Assembly: GCA_964242215.1 (NCBI GenBank)
Contig: CAXTCJ010000014.1
Coordinates: 1-64,000 of the forward strand
DNA from: LMUY01 sp964242215
GTDB taxonomy: Bacteria; Pseudomonadota; Alphaproteobacteria; Acetobacterales; Acetobacteraceae
Direction: 5' to 3'
DNA: 64,000 bases
Made by a program: the position numbers and the translations under genes. Positions 1 through 10,002 of this stretch are shown in pieces. The stretch's first letter is position 1; each line of letters opens with the position of its first letter. The notes below the pieces were generated by a model. The model made no database searches and had not been told where the DNA came from. It saw only the letters and a program-made list of their open reading frames with translations.

Positions 1-1
1 C

Positions 2-2392
2 GATGGGCGGAAGATCCTCGATGCGATGCGTCGTTGGGTGCTCGATGCGATCGACGACGAGAGGCTGCCGAAGGACAAACCTTTGCGGCTCGGCTCGACG
101 TTCTTCGACGCGCCCGACGAGACGACATTCGCGGGCGGCCGGCAATTGACCCGGTTCGCGCACCAGTTCTGGCGTGACCGCGTCGATCTGCGGGGTGCCT
201 TCAACCTGAACGACTCGAACGGGTTCGACGGCTACGTGGCCTGGTTCTGCGAGGGTGCCGCGGCGCGCGAAGGCGTCGCCGCCGAGCTGATCCAGGCCGC
301 ACGTATTCTGCGCGACGGGCCCGGCGTCGCTAGCCTCCCAACTGAACCGGTGCAGCCACCCTGGCCAGCCTTGGCAACGGATGCGTGGACCGGCCCCGCG
401 CGCGATGCTGCCCAGTGGCTGACCGGCGAGGTGCATTTCGAGATCAACGGCGAGACGCTGTGGCTGCAACGCCAGGCGGCGCTGCTGTGGGAACGCCGGC
501 TCGACTTGCAGCAATTCTTCCCGATGCGCGACCGGGCAGGCCACGAGAACTATCACCTCTGGACACTGACCGACGGCATGCGCGAGGGCTCGATCCACGC
601 CGATCTGTTCACGCCGGACTACCTTGCCTGGCTGGAGTCTCCCTCCAGTATTTCCACGCTCTACACCGATGTTCCGATCACCCGGGGCATGGCGTTGACC
701 CGGCGCAGCGAGCATGGGCGGACGGGCCTGCGGTCCTGGCCACAATTTCCGCTCGAGGCGAAGGCACGGCTCGAGCAGGCGTTTTGGTACGCGTTCATCG
801 CCCCGAAGATCTTCCACTGGCCGCCCGCCATGACCGCGATGGTCCGGTCGTACTTTGACGCTCCCTCCGACGTCAGCGTCGACCGTTATCTGCTCTCCAA
901 CGGTGCGGTCGCGCTGCACCGGATGCGCGTGGACATCCAGCAATCCTTCGATCTGCAAACCGAAAATGGTTGCTGGGGATATCTGTGCTGGCTGCTCACT
1001 CAGGGCGCGGCCGAGTGCGACGTGGACATTCTAGAGCTCTGCCCAGGTCTGGTTGCGTTCCTCGCCTCGCCCTCCCCGCGCCATCCCCTGCTGAGCCATC
1101 TGGCGGAGTTCGCCTACCACGAGCGGGCCGATCTGAAGGCCGCGTTCAATCTCAACACCCGCGCCGACCTGGCGGGAATGCTGAATTGGACTGCCAGCGA
1201 ACTTCCGGCTTGGCTCAAGAGCATCGGACTGCAGGCGCTGCTCGCGGCACCCGCCAAGCCGGCCGTGGCGACGCATCGATGCTTTGCGGTGCTGACGGGC
1301 GACTGGGTGGCGTCGTCCGGCATCGGCGAGGACCTGCGCACCGCCGTCGCAGCGCTCGATGCTGTTGGGTTTTCCGACTACGTCATCATCGACCTGCCAT
1401 CGCGTCGCGCGATCACGGCCGAGCGGGCGGTGTTGCCGACCGGGACGAAAATCCGCGCGGCGTGGAACCTGATGTTCCACAACGCCGACACCGCGCTCGA
1501 AGATTGGTGGATCGTCCGCACACTCCACGTCGAGGCAGACCGTGTGGCCGCCCACTGGCTCTGGGAATTGGAGCGGCTTCCCGCGCGGTGGATCCACGCC
1601 TTCTCGTTCTGCGACGAAATTTGGGCGTCTTCGGATTTCGTGAAGTCGATCTTCGAGGCCGAGGATCGCCGCCCGGTCCGGTTGATCCATCACGCCGTCA
1701 CCGCGCCTCGCCCCCTCCGATCGGTAACCCGGCACCAACTGGGCCTGCAGGACGATACCACCGTCTTCCTGTTTATGTTCGACTTCGCCTCGTATGCCCA
1801 GCGCAAGAACCCGGTTGCGGTTGTCCGCGCCTTTGTCCAGGCATTCCCCGGCGGCAACGAGCGCGCCTGCTTGGTGATCAAGACGCAGAACGCCAGCCTT
1901 CGCCCGGAGCTGTGGGCTGAACTATATGGAATGACCGACGATCCCCGCGTCATGTTGCGCGATGCCCAGCTGTCGCGCGACGAATTGACCGGCCTGATCG
2001 CCGCGTCCGATGCCTTCGTGTCCCTGCACCGATCCGAGGGGTTCGGTCGCGGCCCGGCCGAGGCGATGCTGCTCGGCATTCCCGTCATCCTCACCGGTTA
2101 TTCCGGCACAGCGGATTTCACCGATCCAAGCTGTGCCTGTATCGTCGGCTACACCCTGGTTCCCGTCGAGCCGGGCGAATATCCCGGCGTTGAAGGTCAG
2201 CGTTGGGCGGAAGCGAACGTCACCGAGGCCGCCCGCTACATGCGTTGGATCCACGACGAGCCGGACGCGGCGAAGGCAATGGGCTTGCGCGGCCAGCAAC
2301 GTGCGAGCGAGATGCTGTCGCCCGCGAAGATCGGCGCGGACATGCTGACCCTGCTCGGCCCAGCAGCGGAATCGGTGAAGCTCAGCGCTTGA
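2..2392 (+). CDS. Multi-module glycosyltransferase, 5' end outside window
   Basis: The frame is open to the left edge, so the start lies upstream and the gene is partial; the first internal ATG is at 26. Counting from that ATG, the last ~370 residues form a GT-B glycosyltransferase of the GT4 type, with the signature HRSEGFGRGPAEAMLLGIPV at about 668-690 that normally holds the donor sugar nucleotide. The first ~395 residues carry four copies of a degenerate ~35-residue module, near 49-84, 155-190, 298-333 and 364-392, patterned on RxDLxxAFNLNxxxGxxGYLxW. The product probably adds sugars to a surface polysaccharide or protein; donor and acceptor cannot be read from sequence. A 40-base gap separates it from the next gene, suggesting cotranscription. 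Confidence 0.8.
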   Translation, partial: DGRKILDAMRRWVLDAIDDERLPKDKPLRLGSTFFDAPDETTFAGGRQLTRFAHQFWRDRVDLRGAFNLNDSNGFDGYVAWFCEGAAAREGVAAELIQAARILRDGPGVASLPTEPVQPPWPALATDAWTGPARDAAQWLTGEVHFEINGETLWLQRQAALLWERRLDLQQFFPMRDRAGHENYHLWTLTDGMREGSIHADLFTPDYLAWLESPSSISTLYTDVPITRGMALTRRSEHGRTGLRSWPQFPLEAKARLEQAFWYAFIAPKIFHWPPAMTAMVRSYFDAPSDVSVDRYLLSNGAVALHRMRVDIQQSFDLQTENGCWGYLCWLLTQGAAECDVDILELCPGLVAFLASPSPRHPLLSHLAEFAYHERADLKAAFNLNTRADLAGMLNWTASELPAWLKSIGLQALLAAPAKPAVATHRCFAVLTGDWVASSGIGEDLRTAVAALDAVGFSDYVIIDLPSRRAITAERAVLPTGTKIRAAWNLMFHNADTALEDWWIVRTLHVEADRVAAHWLWELERLPARWIHAFSFCDEIWASSDFVKSIFEAEDRRPVRLIHHAVTAPRPLRSVTRHQLGLQDDTTVFLFMFDFASYAQRKNPVAVVRAFVQAFPGGNERACLVIKTQNASLRPELWAELYGMTDDPRVMLRDAQLSRDELTGLIAASDAFVSLHRSEGFGRGPAEAMLLGIPVILTGYSGTADFTDPSCACIVGYTLVPVEPGEYPGVEGQRWAEANVTEAARYMRWIHDEPDAAKAMGLRGQQRASEMLSPAKIGADMLTLLGPAAESVKLSA

Positions 2393-2432
2393 TGTCGCGC
2401 CCTGCGATTGGTGCACGGAGGACCTGCCGAGC

Positions 2433-4589
2433 ATGACCCGAGAGCTTATTTTCACGTCGGAGCGGCTCAACGTCGTTCATGCCGAGACCGGGTCGGACAC
2501 CGTCATCGTCACGTTCAACGAGATGGGTCTGGCCGCCAACGCCACGTCGTTCTGGGGCGCGGAGTTGATGGAACGCGTGGGTGTCACCGCCATCGGTTTC
2601 GTGTCAGTCCGGCCCAATTGGTATCCCCCGCTCGACATGGCCCCGGCCATCGACGCAGCCCTGGCGAAAATCGCCGGCCGGCGAGTGGTGACCTATGGCT
2701 TCAGCCAGGGTGGCTACGGTGCGCTGAAATTCGGCGCGGCATTGCAGGCCGACCTGGCGATCGCGTTTTCGCCGCAATGGTCGATCAATCCGCGGGATGT
2801 CTCCAGCTTCGATCAGCGCTTCACGAGTTGGTATGATGCGACACTGCGCAACGGCGAGCGCATCGAGCAGGACGAACTCGCGCGACGTAATTTCGTGTTC
2901 TTCGATCGCGCTTTCCCGCCCGACCGCGGCCAGGCCGCACCGCTTCTGGCATTGGACCGGGTCGACGAGGTAACGATGCCGTTCACCGGGCACGAGACGA
3001 TCCGGGTGATCACCGAGGGCCGCCAGGGGCGCGCGCTCGTCGAGCTGTTACGCAGCCCCTCGCAAGCGATGCCGGCTGACTTTCGCAAACTGGCCCGACG
3101 CGCCCGGCGTGGCAGCGCCACCTATGCCCAAGGCAAGATGGTGCAGTTGCGCGGCTCCCAGCGCCGGCACGGCGGCTACCTGCAGAGCGTCGTCGACGGC
3201 CTGCCGGAGGGCCCGCCTAAGTCGATCGCCATCACCGAGAACTACCTGTCCGTGGGCGCTTTCACTGACGCTGAAAAGATCATGGCAGCGGTCACCGATA
3301 CCGATCTGCAAGCCCTTTACCTGCCGACACTTTGGTTTTCCTTCCGCGAAGCGGGTTTCCTATACGGCGAGCAGCGTCTCGCTCCCTTGTTCAAGGCCAC
3401 GCACCCGGACGATGTCTGGCAGCGGTTGTTGGGCGTCAACTCGATGATCGTGACGGGCGCGAAGGAAGCCGCGCTCGAGGAGTTGCAGGAGCTTGCGGCA
3501 ATGGACGGCGCGTTCGCGCACGCCAATAATTTCATGGACTTCTACGGCCAACTCGGCCGGATGGATCTCGCCGCGGAGTTCATGCGGGAAGTCTCGCAGG
3601 ACGAGGCGCTCTCGAAGACCGATCGTATCCGTGTCGGCTTCGACATTGCCGGCGCGCTGGCGGCCAGAAACATGCGCGCTGCGCTGTTCCGCGAGTTGCA
3701 CGAGTTGGGTAACCTGTGCCGCGGCGACCTGGACATGACGATGCGCATCGTCGACATGTACCTGGGAATCGGCGAGAAATCGTTCGCGCGCCACGTTCTC
3801 GAACAGCTTCCCGAGCCCGCTGCGAGTACCCCCTTGGTCAGAGTGTATCGCCTGCAACTCGACCCGGCGTTGGAACCGGCGGGGATGGTGGCAGCCTTGC
3901 GCGGCATGGCCAGCGAGGACGTTGCCGATCCCGCCGTCTGGATGACGCTGTCGCGCAAATCACAGGAGTTTCTCGAACCCGCTCTCGCCATCGAGATGGC
4001 GCGCAAGGCGGTGGCGCATTCGGCGGACGACGACACTCGCGCGCGCTTTCGGCTGGCCGAGGCTCTTGCGGCCAGTGGCCAACATCGGCCTGCTTCCGCC
4101 GAGATCGAGTTGCTCCTCGACTCCGATGTTGCGATCAGAGCCTTGGCGCAGAATCTAGCCGACCTTGCCCTTGCGTGCGATCGCGCCGATCTCGCGGTGA
4201 CGGCTGCCCGGCGTTGGCTTCGCACCAATCCGGAGCATCCCCACGTCCAGGTCATGCATTGTTTTTACGAAAGCAAGGCCGGCGATGGCGACGCACTTCG
4301 CCGTGCACTCAACGTGTTGGTCGACAAAGCACGTGCCGGGCTGCCCTTGAGCGTCGAACAGTTCACCATGCTGCTCGATAGCGTCCGTGGAAAAGACTAT
4401 GCGCTCGAGCGAAGCGTGGCCGAAGCCGCAACTCTTCAGCATCCCGAAATCACCGAGTTCGCTACGCTAGCGAAGCCGGATGCGTTCGCGGCGAAGTTCT
4501 ACAGCCCGGCGACTGCGAGCAGTCCCATGGCAAGCCCCGGCGGCAGCCGAGGCTTGCTTGAGAAGCTAGGCTTTAAAAAAAGGCGCTAG
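2433..4589 (+). CDS. Alpha/beta-hydrolase-like protein with helical-repeat C-terminus
   Basis: This is a 718-residue protein of unknown specific function. Residues 1-200 look like an alpha/beta hydrolase: the nucleophile elbow GFSQGGYGAL puts Ser91 in place, and PFTGHETI supplies a plausible catalytic His187. The remaining ~500 residues are helical and TPR-like, with repeated aliphatic/alanine pairs and no second catalytic motif. The start follows a good ribosome site (cggagga) 40 bases after the glycosyltransferase stop, so the two are likely one transcript. It could be a deacylase, or a scaffold acting on glycan or protein in the same surface pathway; that role is inferred only from context. 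The gene ends tail to tail with the methyltransferase, 9 bases apart. Confidence 0.65.
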   Translation: MTRELIFTSERLNVVHAETGSDTVIVTFNEMGLAANATSFWGAELMERVGVTAIGFVSVRPNWYPPLDMAPAIDAALAKIAGRRVVTYGFSQGGYGALKFGAALQADLAIAFSPQWSINPRDVSSFDQRFTSWYDATLRNGERIEQDELARRNFVFFDRAFPPDRGQAAPLLALDRVDEVTMPFTGHETIRVITEGRQGRALVELLRSPSQAMPADFRKLARRARRGSATYAQGKMVQLRGSQRRHGGYLQSVVDGLPEGPPKSIAITENYLSVGAFTDAEKIMAAVTDTDLQALYLPTLWFSFREAGFLYGEQRLAPLFKATHPDDVWQRLLGVNSMIVTGAKEAALEELQELAAMDGAFAHANNFMDFYGQLGRMDLAAEFMREVSQDEALSKTDRIRVGFDIAGALAARNMRAALFRELHELGNLCRGDLDMTMRIVDMYLGIGEKSFARHVLEQLPEPAASTPLVRVYRLQLDPALEPAGMVAALRGMASEDVADPAVWMTLSRKSQEFLEPALAIEMARKAVAHSADDDTRARFRLAEALAASGQHRPASAEIELLLDSDVAIRALAQNLADLALACDRADLAVTAARRWLRTNPEHPHVQVMHCFYESKAGDGDALRRALNVLVDKARAGLPLSVEQFTMLLDSVRGKDYALERSVAEAATLQHPEITEFATLAKPDAFAAKFYSPATASSPMASPGGSRGLLEKLGFKKRR

Positions 4590-4598
4590 CGACCGTAC

Positions 4599-5357
4599 TT
4601 AACGGCAGTTGAACACGGAGGAGTAGTCGGACGGATTATTGTTCAGCGTCCCGGTATCCACGAACGGATACAGCTCCCACAGAACACGCAATTGCTTGTC
4701 GCTCAACTCGATATTCATCATGTCTTCGACGACCGTTTCATAGCTTGTTTCCAGAACGGTCGATTCCGGGTTCAACTTGCTGATCGCGATCAATCCAGTC
4801 GGGGGACAGTCGAGATACTGCACCCGCAAATCCGGCCGCTTCCGCTTCAGCGCGAACAAAACCCGCCACACATCGCCCGTCCATGCGTCACGATAGGAAC
4901 CCTCGGACTCCTCCCCCTGGCGCGGCACCCGCTCCGCCATGCGCGTATTCAAGGGCAAGCAGTCGTGGATCAGGATCAATGAGCGCTTGTGGCTGGACCG
5001 CTCGGTGTTGATGAAATCGCGCAAAAGGTACTCGGCGCGGTGCATCCCATCGAGGAAGGCGATGTCTACCCCCAGCGGGAAGTGCTTCTTCAGGCCCTCG
5101 TTGGCGAAGAAATCGTCCGAGGTCGACTGGAACATCAGGGTGCGGCGCCGTTGCTGCCAGGCGTGCATTCTGATCTGGAAATTCGGATCGACGCACACCG
5201 CGTCGCACGAGAAGGCGTTCAAAGACTGCCCGGTGTCGGTCCCGATCTCGAAATACGAACGCGGCTGCAACTGCTGGTTGAGGTGCCCCATGAATTCGAT
5301 GTAGTAAGTTCCAGAGTGCTGGAACGGGTCCAACTTGCCGAACGTCCGCTGATACAT
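4599..5357 (-). CDS. Class I SAM-dependent methyltransferase
   Basis: The 252-residue product has the fold signature of the Methyltransf_24 type. A glycine-rich SAM loop, YFEIGTDTGQSL, lies near residues 35-46. DIAFLDGMHRAEYLLRDF follows near 98-115, and LILIHDCLPLN near 127-137. These resemble methyltransferases found in polysaccharide, LPS and glycan-modification clusters, which fits the flanking glycosyltransferase. The acceptor is unknown. It is transcribed toward the hydrolase-like gene and divergently from the unknown 481-residue gene, with 162 bases between start codons that must hold both promoters; I could not pick out convincing -35/-10 boxes there. Confidence 0.75.
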   Translation of the reverse strand: MYQRTFGKLDPFQHSGTYYIEFMGHLNQQLQPRSYFEIGTDTGQSLNAFSCDAVCVDPNFQIRMHAWQQRRRTLMFQSTSDDFFANEGLKKHFPLGVDIAFLDGMHRAEYLLRDFINTERSSHKRSLILIHDCLPLNTRMAERVPRQGEESEGSYRDAWTGDVWRVLFALKRKRPDLRVQYLDCPPTGLIAISKLNPESTVLETSYETVVEDMMNIELSDKQLRVLWELYPFVDTGTLNNNPSDYSSVFNCR

Positions 5358-5519
5358 GAAATACCCCTAAACCGTATTCCCGGCTTTTAGCCCGGGACGC
5401 GGCTATCTTCCAGCCTCCCCGTGGCCGGCAGCCATTTCGCAGTTCTGTAATCTGACCTATGGCTTGGTGCCCGCCGCCTGTGCGCCGGTCGAAGCGTATT
5501 AAGGGATTCCACACGAGCC

Positions 5520-6965
5520 ATGGGCGGCACTATCTCGGATCAGACGGCGCCCTGCGAGGTTTGCGTGCTCGCCCCGGACGGCACGCTGCCGCCGTCGCCG
5601 GCGAACATGGTCGATGTTTGGCCGAAGCTTCGCGACCTTCTGTCGCATGCCCGGCTTCTGATGCAGGATGAATCCGCCGTCCAGATGCAGCAGCATGGGA
5701 TGGTGCGCGATGGCTGCTTGCTTATGCCGTCGCCCTACCCCGGCCGCCCCGACGACCTGTGCGTACGGTCGTGGTTCCACGAATACCAATTCTACTACGA
5801 ATTCGGCAGCGGACCGGAGCCCCGCTACCTATGGATCACCGGGCAGCTGGACCGCGGCTACGCGATGGATACGATCTGGTTCCCCAGCCGCAACGTCGCC
5901 ATCACGGCCTTTGCCCCGAGTTTGGATCTCGGCCGGCTGGAGCGGTTCCGGGCGATGCTGGCGCAGTCGACTCCGAAGCCGGTCTGGGCGGCCCCGCCCC
6001 ATAGGGTCCCCCGCGTCGCCGTGGTCGGCTTCCAGCATCTGATGCACATGATGTGGAACGAGCTTCCGGCGCTCGACCGGCTCGTCGGAACGATCTTGCC
6101 GGACGCCTTCGACATCGCGGTGCAATGCGAACCATTCGGCCCCACGGCCGCGCTGTTCCCGGAACTGGCACAAGTGATCCGGCCGGTTCGCTACGAAGAC
6201 TTGCCGGCCGAAAATTCCCGCCACGGCCTGGTGATCGGGCTCGGTTCGTGGACCATCACGCCCGGGACGCAGGACCGTGTGCGCCGGGTCGCGGCCGAAC
6301 AGACCGACGGCGCGGCGATCGAACGGCGCGACAGCTTCAAGAGCCACCACCACCCCGTGTTCTGGCTCTCCGTCAAACCGCCGAAGCGCACCATGTCCGA
6401 CCAGGGCGAAACGCTGGCCGCGCTCATCGTGGCACTACGGGCGGACTATCCACAGAGCGGCTTCATCCTCGACGGCGCGTCGCTCCCGTGGGACCTGGCA
6501 ACCAACAGCAACTACCCGCCCTGGTTCCACGACGTCTCCAAGGGCGCCGTGGCAGGCTCCGCCGCGATCATCGAGGATGTGCTGGCCAGGATCGATGCCG
6601 GTTTGCATGCCCACGTCGTCGCCCTGAACAACATCTCCGCGTGTGAGGAAGTGGTGTGGGGCGAGGCTGCCAGCTTCTACATCTGTCATGGCGGCACGAT
6701 GCAGAACAAGATCGGATGGATCCATCGAGTGGCCGGGTATATCCACTCGAACCAAACATTCCTCCGGTTCGCCCGCATGATGCCGCCGCCGGTGCCGAAC
6801 GGGCCCCCCTGCTTCTACGCGCCCGACGGGCTGATCGTCGACGATGACCCGGCGAAGTACTCGGCGCTCGAGCTCGCACGCAAGGACCAAAACTACCGCT
6901 TCACATCGATCGCTGACCTGATCGCAGAAGTGCGACGGGCGGTCAGCGACCTAGGCATCGCGTAG
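5520..6965 (+). CDS. Unknown protein of the surface-glycan region
   Basis: I do not recognise the family of this 481-residue protein. It has no signal peptide and no transmembrane segment. The C-terminal half contains an HGGTMQNKIGWIHRVAGY stretch (about 396-413) and an earlier FWLSVKPPKRT segment (about 281-291), loosely recalling the second Rossmann half of GT-B transferases, where an HG motif contacts the sugar phosphate. Together with the neighbouring glycosyltransferase and methyltransferase this suggests a glycan-related enzyme, but that is inference. The 3' end overlaps the 3' end of the convergent glpD gene by 15 bases. The ATG at 5520 has no strong ribosome site, so the start is uncertain. 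Confidence 0.55.
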   Translation: MGGTISDQTAPCEVCVLAPDGTLPPSPANMVDVWPKLRDLLSHARLLMQDESAVQMQQHGMVRDGCLLMPSPYPGRPDDLCVRSWFHEYQFYYEFGSGPEPRYLWITGQLDRGYAMDTIWFPSRNVAITAFAPSLDLGRLERFRAMLAQSTPKPVWAAPPHRVPRVAVVGFQHLMHMMWNELPALDRLVGTILPDAFDIAVQCEPFGPTAALFPELAQVIRPVRYEDLPAENSRHGLVIGLGSWTITPGTQDRVRRVAAEQTDGAAIERRDSFKSHHHPVFWLSVKPPKRTMSDQGETLAALIVALRADYPQSGFILDGASLPWDLATNSNYPPWFHDVSKGAVAGSAAIIEDVLARIDAGLHAHVVALNNISACEEVVWGEAASFYICHGGTMQNKIGWIHRVAGYIHSNQTFLRFARMMPPPVPNGPPCFYAPDGLIVDDDPAKYSALELARKDQNYRFTSIADLIAEVRRAVSDLGIA

Positions 6966-8474
6966 CGCAGCGCCGCCGCAGGTCGAGCTATCCCACCAGG
7001 CCTCGAACGCCGCGCGTTCCTCTGCCGTCAAATGCAGCGCGTGCTTGGTCCGCCGTTCGAGGACATCGGCCGGGCGCCTCGCCCATTCGGTATGGCGCAG
7101 GAACTCAGCCTCGCGCGCATACAGCAGCCCACCGAACCACTGGCCGAGCCCGCCCAAGTCCTCGACGCCCGCCAGTAGATCCTCCGCGCGCGTGCCGTAC
7201 AGCCGGGCGTAGTGCCGCGCGAGCGGTGCCGGGAGCCACGCATGGCGTTCGGCGAACGCGGCTGCGAAGCGGACAAAATCCCCGCCGGGCACGTCGCCGC
7301 CCGGCAGTGGCGCGTCGCCTGTCCATCCCGCCGCGGCCGCCGGCAGCCACGGCGACAATTTCTCCAACGCATGTTCGGCGAGCTTGCGATAGGTCGTGAT
7401 CTTGCCGCCGAAGATGCTGAGCAGCGGCGCCTGACCGTCGGGCGCCGCGACGTCGAAGCTGTAGTCGCGCGTTACCGCAGACGCATTGGCGGCCTCTCCG
7501 GAATCGTGCAGCGGCCGAATGCCGGCGTAGCTGCCAACGATGTCCGCTTCCGACAGGGCGGTCGCCAAGTAGCGGTTCGCGGCGCGCAGCAGGTAGGCGC
7601 GCTCCGCCGGGTCGGGGGCAACATCCTCTGCGCGGCCGTCGAATGGGACGTCGGTCGTGCCGATCAGACAGAGATCGCCGAGATAGGGGATGACGAAGAT
7701 AACGCGCTTGTCGTCGTTCTGCAGCAAATAGGCATGATCGCCGTCATAGAAGCGGCGCACGACCAGGTGGCTGCCCTTCACCAGGCGAAGTTGGGCTGGC
7801 CCATTGCGGCCGACGACACCCCGGATCACCTGGTCCACCCACGGCCCGGCAGCATTGACCAAAATGCGCGCCGCCACCTCCCGCTCGTCACCGGCCTCGT
7901 CGCGCAGGGTGACGTGCCACAGCGCTCCCTCCCGCCTGGCCTGCACGGCCGCGGTACCGACACAGACGGTGGCACCCCGGTCGGCCGCGTCCAGCGCGTT
8001 CAGCACCACCAGGCGCGCATCGTCCACCCAGCAATCGGAGTATTCGAACCCGCGGCGAAACCGTGGCTGGATCGGCGCGCCTTCCGGTCCGGTGCGAAGG
8101 TCCAGGCGGCGGGTGCCTGGTAGCCGCGAGTGGCCGCCCAAATGGTCGTACAGGAACAGGCCAAGTCGTACCATCCAAGCCGGCCGCTGACCGCTGCCGT
8201 GGGGGATGACGAACCGCATCGGCCAGACGATGTGCGGCGCGATCCGCAGCAACACGTCGCGCTCACGCAGTGCCTCGCGCACCAGGCGGAATTCGCCGTA
8301 TTCCAAGTAGCGCAGGCCGCCGTGAATGAGCTTGCTGGAGCGTGAGGAGGTGCCCTCCGCCAGGTCGCCCTTCTCGCACAGCAGGACGCGCAGGCCTCGC
8401 CCGGCCGCGTCCCGCGCGATCCCGGCGCCGTTGATGCCGCCGCCGATCACCAGCAGTTCGAACGGTTCACTCAT
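6951..8474 (-). CDS. glpD: Glycerol-3-phosphate dehydrogenase, FAD-dependent
   Basis: GlpD oxidises sn-glycerol 3-phosphate to dihydroxyacetone phosphate at the inner membrane and passes electrons to quinone. The 507-residue product starts MSEPFELLVIGGGINGAGIA, with the FAD dinucleotide loop GGGxxGxG at 10-17, followed by the family hallmark SSRSSKLIHGGLRYLE near 43-58. Length and the C-terminal helical domain match the family. The open frame extends 11 codons further, but ATG 8474 gives the conserved N-terminus. No glycerol kinase or facilitator gene is adjacent. Its 3' end overlaps the convergent upstream gene by 15 bases, and it is divergent from the phosphate transporter, 100 bases apart; both products deal with phosphate-containing nutrients. 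Confidence 0.95.
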   Translation of the reverse strand: MSEPFELLVIGGGINGAGIARDAAGRGLRVLLCEKGDLAEGTSSRSSKLIHGGLRYLEYGEFRLVREALRERDVLLRIAPHIVWPMRFVIPHGSGQRPAWMVRLGLFLYDHLGGHSRLPGTRRLDLRTGPEGAPIQPRFRRGFEYSDCWVDDARLVVLNALDAADRGATVCVGTAAVQARREGALWHVTLRDEAGDEREVAARILVNAAGPWVDQVIRGVVGRNGPAQLRLVKGSHLVVRRFYDGDHAYLLQNDDKRVIFVIPYLGDLCLIGTTDVPFDGRAEDVAPDPAERAYLLRAANRYLATALSEADIVGSYAGIRPLHDSGEAANASAVTRDYSFDVAAPDGQAPLLSIFGGKITTYRKLAEHALEKLSPWLPAAAAGWTGDAPLPGGDVPGGDFVRFAAAFAERHAWLPAPLARHYARLYGTRAEDLLAGVEDLGGLGQWFGGLLYAREAEFLRHTEWARRPADVLERRTKHALHLTAEERAAFEAWWDSSTCGGAALRDA

Positions 8475-8574
8475 CGTCGTATACCTGCCAATTCCGACCA
8501 CCATCAAAAGTCTTCAAACTGCAACATACCCCGGCCGCTCCGCCGGCGTTCGTAATGCGCCTTCGGAGAGACAC

Positions 8575-10002
8575 ATGCTCGTTCATTTCACACCCTCGTC
8601 TGGCATCGTCGTCGCGATGCTGATTGGCTGCTTCATCCTCGTGCTGTTGTTCGAAGCCACGAACGGCTTCCACGATACGTCCAACGCCGTCGCAACGGTG
8701 ATCTATACCCACGCCCTGCCGCCGGTCCCGGCCGTGATCTGGTCCGGGATCATGAACTTCGTCGGTGTGCTCGTTGGCGGCATCGCGGTCGCCTACGCTC
8801 TGGTGGAAATCCTGCCGCCCGATGTCCTGACCCCTCCCGATGGCTCGCCCGCCGTGCCGATGTTGGTGGCGCTGTTCGCCTCCGCACTGTTCTGGAACGT
8901 GCTGACCTGGGCGCTCGGCATTCCCAACAGCTCGTCGCACTGCATCATCGGCGCGCTGATCGGCGTCGCCGCCGCTGACGCCTTGATGCAGTCGCGCGGG
9001 CTGAGCCAAGGGGTGGACTGGCAGCAAATCGTGACCGTGCTGAAGGCGCTCGCGATTTCGCCGATCCTGGGCTTCGTCGGGGCCGGTGGCCTGTATCTCA
9101 TCCTGCGCCTGGTCGTCCGCCGCGGGCACCTGCTGGAGCCGCCGAAGGAGGGCGAGGCGCCGGTCTGGTGGCTGCGCGGTCTGCTCATCTTGACGTGCAC
9201 GTCGGTCAGTTTCTCCCACGGCACCAACGACGGCCAGAAAAGTATCGGGCTGATCATGCTGACGATCATCGGTCTGATGCCCGCGACCTATGCGCTGAAC
9301 CCGCAGGCTCCGCATGAATTGGCCCAGTTGAGCCAGAATGCGGCGACCGCCATTCCCCTGATCCAGAAATACGGCGACGACCTGAAAGATCCGGCGCTGA
9401 AGGCCGCAGCTGCTTTGCAGCAAGCCGGTCCAGGCATTGCCGACAATGCAGCCCCGCCGCCCGCCGCGTCGCCCTCTGCTGCACAGAATGGGGCGGTTCG
9501 CGCCACCCGCTCGCAACTTCGCGGCGACGTATATTTCGTGCTGAGCGAAATGAAGCATGTCGGCGAGCTAAAGGAGCCGAGTGCCGATGAGAAGGCAACT
9601 GCCGGCAAGCTGCTCAAGGACATGGGGCCGCCCGTGCAATTTGCGCCCTACTGGGTGCGGATCCTGAGCGCGGTCTGTCTCGGGATCGGCACGATGGTCG
9701 GCTACAAGCGTGTCGTCCGCACGTTGGGTGAACGGCTCGGCAGGCAGCACATGACGCCGGGTCAGGGCGCCAGCGCCGAGTTGGTCGGCTCGATCCTGAT
9801 CGGCACGGCTGGGTTCACAGGCCTCCCCGTGAGCACGACGCACATCATCACCTCGGGCATCGCCGGAACCATGGTGGCGGGTGGCCAGGGCGTGCAAACC
9901 GGGATGCTGATACGCATCGCCATGGCCTGGCTGTTCACCCTTCCCGTGACAATGCTGCTGGCCGGTGGGCTGTTTTATGTGTTGGACAGTCCGTCGCTCT
10001 GA
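8575..10002 (+). CDS. pit: PiT-family inorganic phosphate transporter
   Basis: This 475-residue inner-membrane protein belongs to the PiT (PF01384) family, low-affinity phosphate (or metal-phosphate) symporters driven by ions. Both halves of the inverted-repeat architecture are visible. The N-terminal half has NGFHDTSNAVAT and IPNSSSHCIIGALIG; the C-terminal half has SFSHGTNDGQKSIG and GLPVSTTHIITSGIAG. The long Ala/Pro-rich loop near residues 245-345 is the usual cytoplasmic insert. ATG 8575 follows ggagag at 8565-8570; the longer open frame upstream has no such site and overlaps glpD. No PhoU-like DUF47 gene, a common partner, is adjacent. Confidence 0.92.
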   Translation: MLVHFTPSSGIVVAMLIGCFILVLLFEATNGFHDTSNAVATVIYTHALPPVPAVIWSGIMNFVGVLVGGIAVAYALVEILPPDVLTPPDGSPAVPMLVALFASALFWNVLTWALGIPNSSSHCIIGALIGVAAADALMQSRGLSQGVDWQQIVTVLKALAISPILGFVGAGGLYLILRLVVRRGHLLEPPKEGEAPVWWLRGLLILTCTSVSFSHGTNDGQKSIGLIMLTIIGLMPATYALNPQAPHELAQLSQNAATAIPLIQKYGDDLKDPALKAAAALQQAGPGIADNAAPPPAASPSAAQNGAVRATRSQLRGDVYFVLSEMKHVGELKEPSADEKATAGKLLKDMGPPVQFAPYWVRILSAVCLGIGTMVGYKRVVRTLGERLGRQHMTPGQGASAELVGSILIGTAGFTGLPVSTTHIITSGIAGTMVAGGQGVQTGMLIRIAMAWLFTLPVTMLLAGGLFYVLDSPSL

